64,000 nucleotides of DNA from Pseudomonas sp. P7548 (GTDB lineage: Bacteria > Pseudomonadota > Gammaproteobacteria > Pseudomonadales > Pseudomonadaceae), in the NCBI RefSeq assembly GCF_013386585.1, contig NZ_JACARO010000059.1, positions 43,032 to 107,031 of the forward strand. Direction: 5' to 3'. The notes beneath the pieces were generated by a model. It did not search any database and was not told where the DNA came from. It saw only the letters and a list, made by a program, of their open reading frames with translations. The position numbers and the translations under genes are program-made. Below, one piece after another: positions 43,020 to 51,421 of the stretch (the first letter of the stretch is position 1; every line of letters starts with the position of its first letter).

Positions 43020-43108
43020 AATCGAAGAGAAATGCCAACCCTTGGCAGGGTGAAGTGTTGGCGATCAAAACCCAACTGCATTGCGCAAGCTGCTTTAGAG
43101 GTCGTGAG

Positions 43109-44050
43109 ATGAGTAAAAACAGGTACCCCCGATTACTAGGCTTTTTGCCGCTGCTTGGCATGATGTTAATGCTCGGAGGCTGCAAGTGGACCTTGATGGA
43201 CCCAAAAGGACAGATCGGTCTGGATCAACGCAACCTGATCATCACCGCTACTCTGCTGATGCTGCTGGTCGTGGTCCCTGTGATCATCATGACCTTCGCC
43301 TTCGCCTGGAAATACCGCGCGTCGAACACCAGCGCTACCTACGCGCCCAAGTGGTCGCACTCCACCAAGATTGAAATCGCGGTGTGGCTGGTACCGGTCC
43401 TCATCATCATCGCCCTGGGTTACATCACCTATAAGTCGACCCACGAGCTGGACCCGTACCGTCCGCTGGAATCCGACGTCAAGCCGATCAACATCGAAGT
43501 GGTCGCGCTGGACTGGAAGTGGCTGTTCATCTACCCGGACCTGGGTATCGCCACGGTCAACGAGATCAAGTTCCCAGAGAACACCCCGCTTAACTTCCGG
43601 ATCACCTCCGACGCCGTGATGAACTCGTTCTTCATCCCAGCCCTGGGCGGTCAGATCTACGCGATGGCAGGCATGCAGACTCGCCTGCACCTGATCGCCA
43701 ACGAAAAAGCTGAAATGGAAGGCATCTCCGCTAACTACAGCGGTGCTGGCTTCACCGGCATGAAATTCAAAGCGATCTCGACGAGCCAGGACGATTTCAA
43801 CGCCTGGGTAGCCGAAGTCAAGGCCGCACCTAAACAGCTTGATCAAGCTGAATACGATGCCCTGACCAAACCAAGCCAGAACAACCCAGTCGCCCTGTAC
43901 TCCACGTACGAGCCGAACCTGTTTCAGAAAATCGTCGACAAGTACGAAGGTATGAAGCCAGGCAAGCCGGTCAAGCACGAGAAGAAAGAAGTGGCCGCGG
44001 TTGAAGGTTCTGAAACGGGCGCGCATTCAACTGCTGGGGCAGAGGAGTAA
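43109..44050 (+). CDS. cyoA: cytochrome bo3 ubiquinol oxidase subunit II
   Basis: Subunit II (313 residues) of the ubiquinol-oxidising haem-copper oxidase. ATG 43109 has GAGG 7 bases upstream. A lipoprotein signal ends in the lipobox L-G-G-C (near residue 28). Two membrane helices (about 45-68 and 88-108) precede the periplasmic cupredoxin domain. That domain has W-K-W-L-F-I-Y-P and lacks the Cys/His copper-A ligands, as expected for quinol oxidases. The C-terminus is Lys/Glu-rich. First gene of cyoABCDE; cyoB begins three bases after its stop codon. Confidence 0.97.
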   Translation: MSKNRYPRLLGFLPLLGMMLMLGGCKWTLMDPKGQIGLDQRNLIITATLLMLLVVVPVIIMTFAFAWKYRASNTSATYAPKWSHSTKIEIAVWLVPVLIIIALGYITYKSTHELDPYRPLESDVKPINIEVVALDWKWLFIYPDLGIATVNEIKFPENTPLNFRITSDAVMNSFFIPALGGQIYAMAGMQTRLHLIANEKAEMEGISANYSGAGFTGMKFKAISTSQDDFNAWVAEVKAAPKQLDQAEYDALTKPSQNNPVALYSTYEPNLFQKIVDKYEGMKPGKPVKHEKKEVAAVEGSETGAHSTAGAEE

Positions 44051-44053
44051 ACG

Positions 44054-46072
44054 ATGTTTGGTAAATTAAGTTGGGATGCGGTCCCGTTCCACGAGCCGAT
44101 CGTAATGGTGACTATCGCCATGATCGCGCTGGGTGGTCTGGCGCTCGTAGCAGGTATCACCTATTTCAAGAAATGGTCCTACCTGTGGACCGAGTGGTTG
44201 ACGTCGGTCGACCACAAGAAAATCGGCGTCATGTACGTCATCGTTGCCATGGTCATGCTGCTGCGTGGTTTTGCCGACGCCATCATGATGCGTACCCAGC
44301 TGGCCATGGCCACCGAGGGTTCGCCTGGCTATCTGCCACCTGAACACTATGACCAGATCTTCACCGCTCACGGTGTGATCATGATCATCTTCATGGCGAT
44401 GCCATTCTTCACCGGCCTGATGAACCTTGCCTTGCCGCTGCAGATCGGTGCCCGTGACGTTGCCTACCCGTTCCTGAACTCCCTGAGCTTCTGGCTGCTG
44501 GTTTCCGGCGTTGTGCTGATCAACGTTTCCCTGGGCGTCGGCGAATTCGCCAAGACCGGTTGGGTTGCGTATCCGCCACTGTCGGGCATTCAGTACAGTC
44601 CGGGCGTGGGTGTGGACTACTACATCTGGGCGCTACAGTTATCAGGGCTCGGGACGACGCTAACGGGGGTCAACTTCCTGGCCACCGTACTGAAAATGCG
44701 CGCCCCTGGCATGAAACTGATGGACATGCCGATCTTCACCTGGACCTGCACCTGGGCCAACGTCCTGATCGTGGCTTCGTTCCCGATCCTGGCCGCTACC
44801 ATGGCGCTGCTGTCGCTTGACCGTTACCTGGATTTCCACATTTTCACCAACGAACTTGGTGGCAATCCAATGATGTACGTGAACCTGTTCTGGGCATGGG
44901 GTCACCCTGAGGTGTACATCCTGATCCTGCCAGCGTTCGGTATCTTCTCTGAAGTGATCTCGACCTTTACCGGCAAACGCCTGTTCGGTCACCACTCGAT
45001 GGTCTACGCATCGGGCGCAATCTCTGTACTGGGCTTCATGGTGTGGCTGCACCACTTCTTCACCATGGGTTCGGGTGCCAGCGTCAACGCCTTCTTCGGC
45101 CTGGCGACCATGCTGATTTCCATCCCGACGGGGGTGAAGCTATTCAACTGGCTGTTCACCATCTACCACGGCCGTCTGCGTATCACCAGCCAGGTTCTGT
45201 GGACCCTGGGCTTCATGGTGACCTTCGCCATCGGCGGCATGACCGGCGTACTGCTGGCCATTCCGGGTGCTGACTTCGTCCTGCACAACAGCCTGTTCGT
45301 GATCGCTCACTTCCACAACGTGATCATCGGTGGTGCTGTATTCGGTTACATCGCTGGTTTCAGCTTCTACTTCCCGAAAGCGTTCGGCTTCAAGCTGCAC
45401 GAAGGTTGGGGCAAGGCTGCATTCTGGTTCTGGATCTCGGGCTTCTTCGTCGCGTTCATGCCGCTCTACGCGCTGGGCTTCATGGGCATGACCCGTCGTC
45501 TGAACGCTACTACCAACCCTGAGTGGGTGCCGTACCTGTACGTCGCCATGTTCGGTGCGGTGATGATCGCTGTGGGTATTGCCTGCCAGCTGATCCAGCT
45601 GTACGTGAGTGTCCGTGACCGTAAGCAAAACGCTTGCGACTCTGGCGACCCATGGAATGGCCACACCCTGGAATGGTCGACTTCGTCGCCACCGCCGTTC
45701 TACAACTTCGCCGTGATCCCTACTGCGAACACCATTGATGCGTTCACCGAAGCCAAGGAAGACGGTACTGCGTACCAGCGTCCGAAGCACTACGAACCGA
45801 TCCACATGCCAAACAACACCGCCACTGGCGTGGTGATGGGCGGCCTGCTGACCGTGTTCGGTTTCGCGATGATCTGGCACATCTGGTGGCTGGCGATCGT
45901 GAGCCTGGTGGGCACTATCGGTTACTTCATCATTCACGCTGCCCGTGATGATCAAGGCTACATGGTGCCGGTCGAGACGATCGAGCGCATCGAAGCCGAG
46001 CAGCACGCTCGCCTGGTAGCCGAGAAGAAGATTCCGGCCAACCGTGTAGAAACCTCGTTGGAACAGGCTTAA
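44054..46072 (+). CDS. cyoB: cytochrome bo3 ubiquinol oxidase subunit I
   Basis: Catalytic subunit (672 residues) that reduces O2 at haem o3/Cu-B and pumps protons. Fifteen membrane helices are expected. It carries W-G-H-P-E-V-Y-I-L (His-Tyr crosslink ligand of Cu-B), H-H-S-M-V near the Cu-B His pair, and the low-spin and high-spin haem His in F-V-I-A-H-F-H-N-V. It is slightly longer than E. coli CyoB. Inside the cyo operon with 3-base gaps on both sides. Confidence 0.98.
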   Translation: MFGKLSWDAVPFHEPIVMVTIAMIALGGLALVAGITYFKKWSYLWTEWLTSVDHKKIGVMYVIVAMVMLLRGFADAIMMRTQLAMATEGSPGYLPPEHYDQIFTAHGVIMIIFMAMPFFTGLMNLALPLQIGARDVAYPFLNSLSFWLLVSGVVLINVSLGVGEFAKTGWVAYPPLSGIQYSPGVGVDYYIWALQLSGLGTTLTGVNFLATVLKMRAPGMKLMDMPIFTWTCTWANVLIVASFPILAATMALLSLDRYLDFHIFTNELGGNPMMYVNLFWAWGHPEVYILILPAFGIFSEVISTFTGKRLFGHHSMVYASGAISVLGFMVWLHHFFTMGSGASVNAFFGLATMLISIPTGVKLFNWLFTIYHGRLRITSQVLWTLGFMVTFAIGGMTGVLLAIPGADFVLHNSLFVIAHFHNVIIGGAVFGYIAGFSFYFPKAFGFKLHEGWGKAAFWFWISGFFVAFMPLYALGFMGMTRRLNATTNPEWVPYLYVAMFGAVMIAVGIACQLIQLYVSVRDRKQNACDSGDPWNGHTLEWSTSSPPPFYNFAVIPTANTIDAFTEAKEDGTAYQRPKHYEPIHMPNNTATGVVMGGLLTVFGFAMIWHIWWLAIVSLVGTIGYFIIHAARDDQGYMVPVETIERIEAEQHARLVAEKKIPANRVETSLEQA

Positions 46073-46075
46073 ACC

Positions 46076-46702
46076 ATGTCGAACTTAGTGACCAATGCTG
46101 GACACGCCCATGTCGATGACCATGGGCACGATGACCATCACCACGACTCGGGGCCAATGACCGTTTTCGGTTTCTGGCTCTACCTGATGACCGACTGCAT
46201 CTTGTTTGCGTCGATCTTCGCGGTGTACGCGGTACTGGTAAACAACGTAGCGGGTGGCCCGTCGGGCCACGACATCTTCGAACTGCCTTACGTGCTCGGC
46301 GAAACCGCCTTGCTGTTGTTCAGTTCGATCACCTACGGCTTCGCCATGTTGGCCTTCTACAAGGGCAACAAGAAAGGCGTTCTGAGCTGGTTGGCACTGA
46401 CCTTCCTGTTCGGCCTGGGCTTCATCGGCATGGAGATCAACGAGTTCCACCTGCTGATCTCCGAAGGCTACGGCCCGCACCGTTCCGGCTTCCTGTCCGC
46501 GTTCTTCACGCTGGTAGGCACCCACGGTCTGCACGTTTCGGCTGGCCTGCTGTGGATGGCGGTGATGATGTATCAGGTCAATAAACACGGCCTGACCAAC
46601 ACCAACAAGACTCGCCTGACCTGCCTGAGCCTGTTCTGGCACTTCCTGGACGTGGTCTGGATCTGCGTATTCACCGTCGTCTACTTGATGGGGACTCTGT
46701 AA
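46076..46702 (+). CDS. cyoC: cytochrome bo3 ubiquinol oxidase subunit III
   Basis: A 208-residue, five-helix accessory subunit. The N-terminus is His/Asp-rich (several H-D-D-H clusters) before the first membrane helix. The family's G-M-E-I-N-E-F and G-T-H-G-L-H-V-S motifs are present. The stop overlaps the cyoD start by one base (TAATG). Confidence 0.97.
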   Translation: MSNLVTNAGHAHVDDHGHDDHHHDSGPMTVFGFWLYLMTDCILFASIFAVYAVLVNNVAGGPSGHDIFELPYVLGETALLLFSSITYGFAMLAFYKGNKKGVLSWLALTFLFGLGFIGMEINEFHLLISEGYGPHRSGFLSAFFTLVGTHGLHVSAGLLWMAVMMYQVNKHGLTNTNKTRLTCLSLFWHFLDVVWICVFTVVYLMGTL

Positions 46703-47043
46703 TGGCTAATGCACACTCCCATGACCATGACAGCCATGATGCGAGCCACGGCAGCGTAAAGTCCTACGCTATCGGCTTCATCCTGTCGGTCATCCTGACG
46801 CTCATCCCGTTTGGTCTGGTGATGTACCCGACCCTGCCAAAGTCGATCACCTTGATGATCGTGCTGGCATTCGCGGTGATTCAGGTTCTGGTTCACCTGG
46901 TGTACTTCCTGCACCTGGATCGTTCCAAGGAACAGCGCGATAACGTGGTTGCCTTCGTGTTCGCAGGGATCGTAATCGTGCTGCTGGTTGGCCTGTCGAT
47001 ATGGATCATGTTCAGCATCCATACGTTCATGATGGCGAAGTGA
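46702..47043 (+). CDS. cyoD: cytochrome bo3 ubiquinol oxidase subunit IV
   Basis: A 113-residue, three-helix assembly subunit. The His/Asp/Ser-rich N-terminus is followed by S-V-K-S-Y-A-I-G-F-I-L-S and H-L-V-Y-F-L-H-L-D of the family. It starts within the cyoC stop codon. Helps Cu-B insertion. Confidence 0.96.
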   Translation: MANAHSHDHDSHDASHGSVKSYAIGFILSVILTLIPFGLVMYPTLPKSITLMIVLAFAVIQVLVHLVYFLHLDRSKEQRDNVVAFVFAGIVIVLLVGLSIWIMFSIHTFMMAK

Positions 47044-47054
47044 GGTAAGACCCG

Positions 47055-47942
47055 ATGTCGCTTAAGCACTTTATCCAAATCACCAAACCGGGGATCATTT
47101 TCGGTAACGTGCTTTCTGTGGCGGGCGGTTTCTTCCTGGCCTCCAAGGGACATGTCGATCTGGCCATCTTCCTGGCTGCAATGATCGGCACCTCCCTGGT
47201 GGTAGCTTCCGGATGTGTGTTCAACAACTGCATCGACCGTGACATCGATATCAAGATGGAGCGCACCAAGAACCGCGTGCTGGTCCAGGGCTTAATCTCC
47301 CTGAAACTGGCACTGGTCTACGCGACCGTCCTGGGTGTTGCCGGTGTGGCACTGTTGTACAAGGTGGCCAACCCGTTGGCGGCGCTGTTTGCCGTGATCG
47401 GGTTTGTCATCTACGTCGGCCTCTACAGCCTGTACCTCAAGCGCAAGTCGGTTCACGGCACGCTGGTGGGCAGTCTGTCGGGGGCGATGCCGCCGGTGAT
47501 TGGTTATGTGGCTGTGACCAATAGCTTCGACATGGCCGCGCTGACGCTACTGGTGATGTTCAGCCTGTGGCAGATGCCGCACTCCTACGCCATTGCGATT
47601 TTCCGCTTCAATGACTACCTGGCTGCGTCGATTCCGGTATTGCCGGTCAAGCGTGGCATTCAGGTGGCCAAGAAACACATCCTGCTCTACATCCTGGCCT
47701 TCCTCGTGGCGACCTTGATGTTGACCTTCAGTGGCTACGCCGGCATGAGCTACCTCGCCGTCGCCGCCGCCATGGGCATGTACTGGTTGTACATGGCCTG
47801 GACCGGCTACAAGGCGGTGGATGACACCGTCTGGGCGCGCAAGCTGTTCGTGTTCTCGATCTTCACCATCACCGCGCTCAGCGTGATGATGTCCCTGGAT
47901 TTCCAAGTGCCGAAAGAGCTGCTGCTGACTTACGCTCACTGA
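47055..47942 (+). CDS. cyoE: haem O synthase (protohaem IX farnesyltransferase)
   Basis: A 295-residue membrane prenyltransferase that adds a farnesyl group to haem B, making haem O for the CyoB active site. Motif N-N-C-I-D-R-D-I-D (about 61-69) is the first Asp-rich site, and the family V-L-V-Q-G-L-I and F-S-L-W-Q-M-P-H-S segments follow. Nine membrane helices. Last gene of the operon, followed by a terminator. Confidence 0.97.
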   Translation: MSLKHFIQITKPGIIFGNVLSVAGGFFLASKGHVDLAIFLAAMIGTSLVVASGCVFNNCIDRDIDIKMERTKNRVLVQGLISLKLALVYATVLGVAGVALLYKVANPLAALFAVIGFVIYVGLYSLYLKRKSVHGTLVGSLSGAMPPVIGYVAVTNSFDMAALTLLVMFSLWQMPHSYAIAIFRFNDYLAASIPVLPVKRGIQVAKKHILLYILAFLVATLMLTFSGYAGMSYLAVAAAMGMYWLYMAWTGYKAVDDTVWARKLFVFSIFTITALSVMMSLDFQVPKELLLTYAH

Positions 47943-47960
47943 GTGGTCCTGCAGTGAAAG

Positions 47961-47995
47961 AGCCCCGCCTTCGAGAGAAGCGCGGGGCTTTTTCT
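47961..47995 (+). terminator. rho-independent terminator after cyoE
   Basis: AGCCCCGC / GCGGGGCT stem with a 15-base loop and a TTTTTCTT tail ends the cyo operon. Confidence 0.87.
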
Positions 47996-48086
47996 TGGGC
48001 GCTGGTTAAATCGGCCGGGACCATTCTCGTCATACCCCTCTGAATGAGTAGTGAGAATTCATCGCCCGCCTACAAGGAGTAGCTCC

Positions 48087-49172
48087 ATGTTCAGCGTCAG
48101 TCGCCGGTCCCTTCTCACCGTGGGCGCAGCCCTGCCATTGCTGGGGCGCCTGGATTGGGCCGTTGCCAGCCCGCCACCGGCCAAGGCTGACAGGCTGCGG
48201 CTGAACTACAACGAAAGCCCCTACGGCCCCTCCGGCGCGGTGCAGGAGGCCATGCAGCGCGGGATCGCTACTGCTGCGCTGTATCCCTATGGTCATATGT
48301 ATGCGCTGGCCGAACTGTTCGCCCAGCAACAAGGCATTGCCGAAGACCAGGTGGCGGTGTTTTCCGGCTCGATGGCGGCCCTGCGCTATGCGGTGCTGGC
48401 GTTCACCAGCACCACCCGTGGCCTGGTGATGGCCACGCCGTCCTATGAAGTGCCGCGCCAGGCGGCCGAAAACTGGAAGGCGCCCGTGCAGGAAGTGGAC
48501 CTCGACGCCGCGCATGCCCACGACATTCCCGCCATGCTCGCTGCCGACCCCCAGGCCGGCATGCTCTACGTGTGCAACCCCAACAACCCCACCGGCACCC
48601 TGACCCCCACCGACGCCATCCGCGAGGCACTGGCAAACAAGCCCAAAGGCAGCGTGCTGGTGGTGGACGAGGCCTATATCGACTTCTCCGATGCGCCCAG
48701 TTGCATCAGCTGGGTCAAGGAGCACGACGACCTGCTGGTGCTACGGACCTTCTCGAAAATCTACGGACTGGCCGGCGCCCGTGTGGGCCTGGCGATCGGC
48801 CACCCGGCGCTACTGGAGCGGCTGGCGGTGTTCGGCGGCGACAACGTGCCGGCCGGTTCCAGCCTGCTGGGCGCCCATGCCAGCCTGGAAGACGTGAAGC
48901 TGTTGCCCCAACGCAAGGCGCTCAACGCCCGGGCGCGGGATGAGACGGTGGCCTGGCTCAAGGCGCGCGGTTTCACCTGTACGGTGTCCGCCAGCAACTG
49001 CTTCATGATCGACGTGAAACGCCCCGCCGAGCAGGTCATCGAGCGGCTGGCCGAGCACGGCGTGTTGATCGGGCGGGTGTGGAAGAACTGGCCGCAGTGG
49101 GTGCGAGTAACCGTTGGTAGTGCACAGCAGATGCAGCGCTTCCGTGAGGTGTTTGCCGCGCAGGTGGTCTGA
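48087..49172 (+). CDS. Tat-exported PLP aminotransferase (HisC-like; PtaA candidate)
   Basis: A 361-residue fold-type I aminotransferase with an unusual export signal. AAGGAG precedes ATG 48087. Residues 5-25 read S-R-R-S-L-L-T-V-G-A-A-L-P-L-L-G followed by an A-V-A-S cleavage region, a twin-arginine signal. The HisC-like core has L-N-Y-N-E-S-P-Y-G-P, C-N-P-N-N-P-T-G-T and the PLP-binding S-K-I-Y-G-L-A-G-A-R. A periplasmic transaminase is rare. The precedent is PtaA of P. fluorescens, which converts the glutamate of the pyoverdine chromophore to alpha-ketoglutarate after export. This gene is a good PtaA candidate, but it stands outside any pvd cluster. Alternatively it could act on the product of the biosynthetic operon that follows. 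Confidence 0.8.
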   Translation: MFSVSRRSLLTVGAALPLLGRLDWAVASPPPAKADRLRLNYNESPYGPSGAVQEAMQRGIATAALYPYGHMYALAELFAQQQGIAEDQVAVFSGSMAALRYAVLAFTSTTRGLVMATPSYEVPRQAAENWKAPVQEVDLDAAHAHDIPAMLAADPQAGMLYVCNPNNPTGTLTPTDAIREALANKPKGSVLVVDEAYIDFSDAPSCISWVKEHDDLLVLRTFSKIYGLAGARVGLAIGHPALLERLAVFGGDNVPAGSSLLGAHASLEDVKLLPQRKALNARARDETVAWLKARGFTCTVSASNCFMIDVKRPAEQVIERLAEHGVLIGRVWKNWPQWVRVTVGSAQQMQRFREVFAAQVV

Positions 49173-49189
49173 GCCAGGTGAATCCCGTG

Positions 49190-49211
49190 CCCATGGTCGG
49201 CTCGCCATGGG
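49190..49211. repeat. hairpin after the aminotransferase gene
   Basis: Perfect CCCATGG-N8-CCATGGG inverted repeat without a T-run. Possible weak terminator or regulatory hairpin. Confidence 0.4.
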
Positions 49212-49257
49212 AACCACTGGACAAGGCGTTTGGGGCATGTTTCATTCTTCTTGTTGT

Positions 49258-49274
49258 GTAGGGATATTTCCTAC
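49258..49274. promoter_or_regulatory. inverted repeat upstream of the LuxR-type gene
   Basis: GTAGG-GATATTT-CCTAC lies 95 bases before the luxR-type start codon. A dimeric-regulator site (perhaps LuxR/FixJ-type) is plausible but unassigned. Confidence 0.4.
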
Positions 49275-49368
49275 TGGGTGAGTCGACTCTGAATCGGGAG
49301 CTTTGGGATTGAAGCGCCCTGGCCAGAACGCTAGGCTCACCCGTAGTCACTCATCAGGGACGAGATTC

Positions 49369-50076
49369 ATGCGAAGCAATGGTCAACCCAATAACAGCAC
49401 GCCCATGCAGCCTGCCGACGTGCGCCAACTGCTCGATGCCGAGCTGACCCGACGGGGGCTTGGGCACTTCGAGGTCTATCAATGCGGGCCGACGCTGGAT
49501 GAGGCGGAGATCATCTCCAATTACCCCGACGCCCTGGAGCGAGCGGACTCCGCCGACGACTTCTATCAGCGTGGCCAGTTGCTCTCCTTGTCCAAGGGCC
49601 GGGTAAAACCTTTTTTCTGGAGCGATGAAAACCTGCTGGCCCCGGCTGAAGAGGCCGTCCCGGTTCCCGGGCCCTGCGCGCCGGTGGGGGAGGGGGCGAG
49701 TTTTATCGTGCACGGCAACCGTGGGTTTTACTCGATCCTCAACCTGTGCAGCTTCGGCGAGGGCCAGCATTTTCGCGACACCGTGCTGGCCAACAAGAGC
49801 GAGCTGCAGATGTTGCTGGTCTCGGTGTACGACGAGGCATTGGAGAGCTGTGCGCCCGCACAGACCCAGCAGACCGTCCTCACCCCCCGTGAAACCGAAG
49901 TGCTGTCCTGGACCAGCCTGGGCAAGACCTACAACGAAATTGCCCTGCTGACGTCAATGAGCCCGCGCACGGTCAAGTTCCACATGAAAAACGTCTTCGA
50001 CAAACTGGACGTCACCAACGGCAAATCTGCCATTCGCAAGGCCCTGCAACTGGGCTATATCCGCGAACAAGCCTGA
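49369..50076 (+). CDS. LuxR-type regulator (orphan, atypical ligand domain)
   Basis: A 235-residue LuxR-family protein. The C-terminal HTH (about 168-235) is typical: L-T-P-R-E-T-E-V-L-S-W-T-S-L-G-K-T-Y-N-E-I-A and M-S-P-R-T-V-K-F-H-M-K-N-V. The N-terminal domain has the length and some landmarks of autoinducer-binding domains, such as the P-F-F-W before the pocket. It lacks the Asp-Pro pair and the Trp/Tyr residues that bind acyl-homoserine lactones, so another ligand is likely. No luxI homologue is in the window. A lux-box-like palindrome lies between it and the desaturase gene, so it is the probable activator of that operon. Confidence 0.85.
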   Translation: MRSNGQPNNSTPMQPADVRQLLDAELTRRGLGHFEVYQCGPTLDEAEIISNYPDALERADSADDFYQRGQLLSLSKGRVKPFFWSDENLLAPAEEAVPVPGPCAPVGEGASFIVHGNRGFYSILNLCSFGEGQHFRDTVLANKSELQMLLVSVYDEALESCAPAQTQQTVLTPRETEVLSWTSLGKTYNEIALLTSMSPRTVKFHMKNVFDKLDVTNGKSAIRKALQLGYIREQA

Positions 50077-50100
50077 CCCACACCTGTTAATCCCACGCCC

Positions 50101-50120
50101 GCCTGCGATTTTTCGCAGGC
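50101..50120 (+). terminator. hairpin after the luxR-type gene
   Basis: A perfect 8-bp stem GCCTGCGA-TTTT-TCGCAGGC just past the stop codon, with no T-run after it, so only a weak terminator. A second GC-rich inverted segment follows directly. Confidence 0.5.
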
Positions 50121-50151
50121 GCGCGTTCGCGTGCGCGTGGCATTGGGGCCT

Positions 50152-50171
50152 ACCTGTCTAAAAGGGCAGCT
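50152..50171 (+). promoter_or_regulatory. lux-box-like operator
   Basis: ACCTGTC-N6-GGCAGCT is a 20-base near-palindrome that fits the NNCT-N12-AGNN consensus of LuxR/LasR-type sites and the ACCTG...CAG(G/C)T form exactly. It lies 195 bases before the desaturase start and 75 bases after the luxR-type stop codon. Confidence 0.6.
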
Positions 50172-50346
50172 TGTTAGCGATAGGGCGGTGCTTTAGTTTT
50201 TTTCGCAGCCGATGAGTCTAGCTCAGGCAAAAAAAACGTTAGCTGTAATACCTAAAAAAATGCCCGAGCCGGTAATGAGCCAGGAAGTCCAGTGCCACTC
50301 GCGCGGGTTGGGTGTTACAGCGTGCCGCTTAATTAATGGAGTGATT

Positions 50347-51417
50347 ATGCTGGTCAATCAGAACAAAGAAGCTGCTGGCGAATACGCCGCGGGTATCTCC
50401 CGCGAGACCTTCGGGATGCTCAAGCACTTATGCAAAAAAGATAACTATCACTGGGCCGTCGCGCTGGGCAAGGACTACGCCATCATCGCGTTTGCCATCT
50501 ACCTGTCCTTGGGGATCAGCTACTGGTTCTACCCGGTTTCGCTGTTTCTGATTGGCACCACCCAACGCGCTCTGGCCAACGTGCTGCATGAGTCGGCGCA
50601 CAAGATGTTGGCCAAAAATCGCTTTATCAACTGGTTTTCCGGCACGTTCCTCTCCGGTTATTTGATTTTCCACCTGCACCAGTCCTACAGCATCTCGCAC
50701 ATCAAGAACCACCACGTGCACCTGGGCCACCCGGAAAAAGACCCGGACTACAACTTCCACCTCAAATGCGGGCTGTACGACGTCAAGCAGAGCGAGCGTG
50801 AGTTCTTCCTGAAAAATGTGCTGCTGGCCCTGTCCGGCTACCGCACCCTGCAGTACATCCGCTACATCATCAAAGACCGCGTCAAGGCCCAGGGTTCGGA
50901 CAAGAAGATCCGCAACGAACGCCTCATGCTGTGGACCTACTGGGCAGCGATCTTCGCCGTGGCCGCCAGCTTCGGCGTGGTCACCGAGCTGCTGCTGTTC
51001 TGGCTCGTACCGCTGTTCACCACCGCCGTGGCCGTGGGCTGGATCATCGAGCTGGCCGAGCACTACCCGCTGCCCGCCGCTGAAACCGAGAAGCTGCTGC
51101 TGACCCGCAACCGCAAGGGCAATGCACTGGAGAACTTCTTTTTCGGCCGCCACGACGACAACTACCACCTGGTGCACCACCTGCACCCGGCCATTCCCCA
51201 CTGGAACATGCGCAAGGCCCACGAGCTGCTGATGTCGCACCCCGAGTACGCCCGTTGGGACAACCTGTGGGCCGGGATTTTTACCCGCGATCGCCACAGC
51301 CCGCACAAGGAAACCATGCTCAGCTACGCGGCCAAGTTCCGCGCCCACAAGATTGCCAATCATGCCGACGACTCAAGCTTCGCCCGTCGCATGCTCAACC
51401 AGGCCTACGGGGTTTGA
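50347..51417 (+). CDS. membrane fatty-acid-desaturase-superfamily di-iron enzyme
   Basis: A 356-residue integral-membrane non-haem di-iron oxygenase. I chose ATG 50347 (GGAG 5 bases upstream). An in-frame upstream ATG at 50212 has no ribosome site and gives an AT-richer, non-conserved-looking leader. The three histidine boxes are intact: H81-E-S-A-H85, H118-I-K-N-H122-H123 and H274-L-V-H277-H278, separated by hydrophobic helices. Relatives hydroxylate or desaturate acyl chains or amino-acid side chains. First gene of the five-gene operon (next start four bases after its stop codon). Its substrate is unknown. The partner enzymes suggest an amino-acid-derived or N-acylated substrate. Confidence 0.82.
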   Translation: MLVNQNKEAAGEYAAGISRETFGMLKHLCKKDNYHWAVALGKDYAIIAFAIYLSLGISYWFYPVSLFLIGTTQRALANVLHESAHKMLAKNRFINWFSGTFLSGYLIFHLHQSYSISHIKNHHVHLGHPEKDPDYNFHLKCGLYDVKQSEREFFLKNVLLALSGYRTLQYIRYIIKDRVKAQGSDKKIRNERLMLWTYWAAIFAVAASFGVVTELLLFWLVPLFTTAVAVGWIIELAEHYPLPAAETEKLLLTRNRKGNALENFFFGRHDDNYHLVHHLHPAIPHWNMRKAHELLMSHPEYARWDNLWAGIFTRDRHSPHKETMLSYAAKFRAHKIANHADDSSFARRMLNQAYGV

Positions 51418-51421
51418 CACC

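Larger units (their letters stand above)
42369..43108 (+). other. 740-bp promoter and leader region of cyoABCDE
   Basis: No protein gene is apparent. It contains several inverted repeats: CCCTTAC-N5-GTAAGGG (42619-42637), GCAATAAT-N8-ATTATTGC (42716-42739), a long-range GAATAAGA/TCTTATTC pair enclosing 48 bases (42956-43019), and GCCAAC...GTTGGC (43034-43062). AT-rich sequence near 42735-42790 is the likeliest promoter zone. I found no clear ANR box (TTGAT-N4-ATCAA). Confidence 0.6.

Noticed and set aside
50212..50346. 45-residue N-terminal extension of the desaturase from ATG 50212
   Set aside because: No ribosome site at 50212, AT-rich composition unlike the downstream coding sequence, and a good GGAG before ATG 50347.
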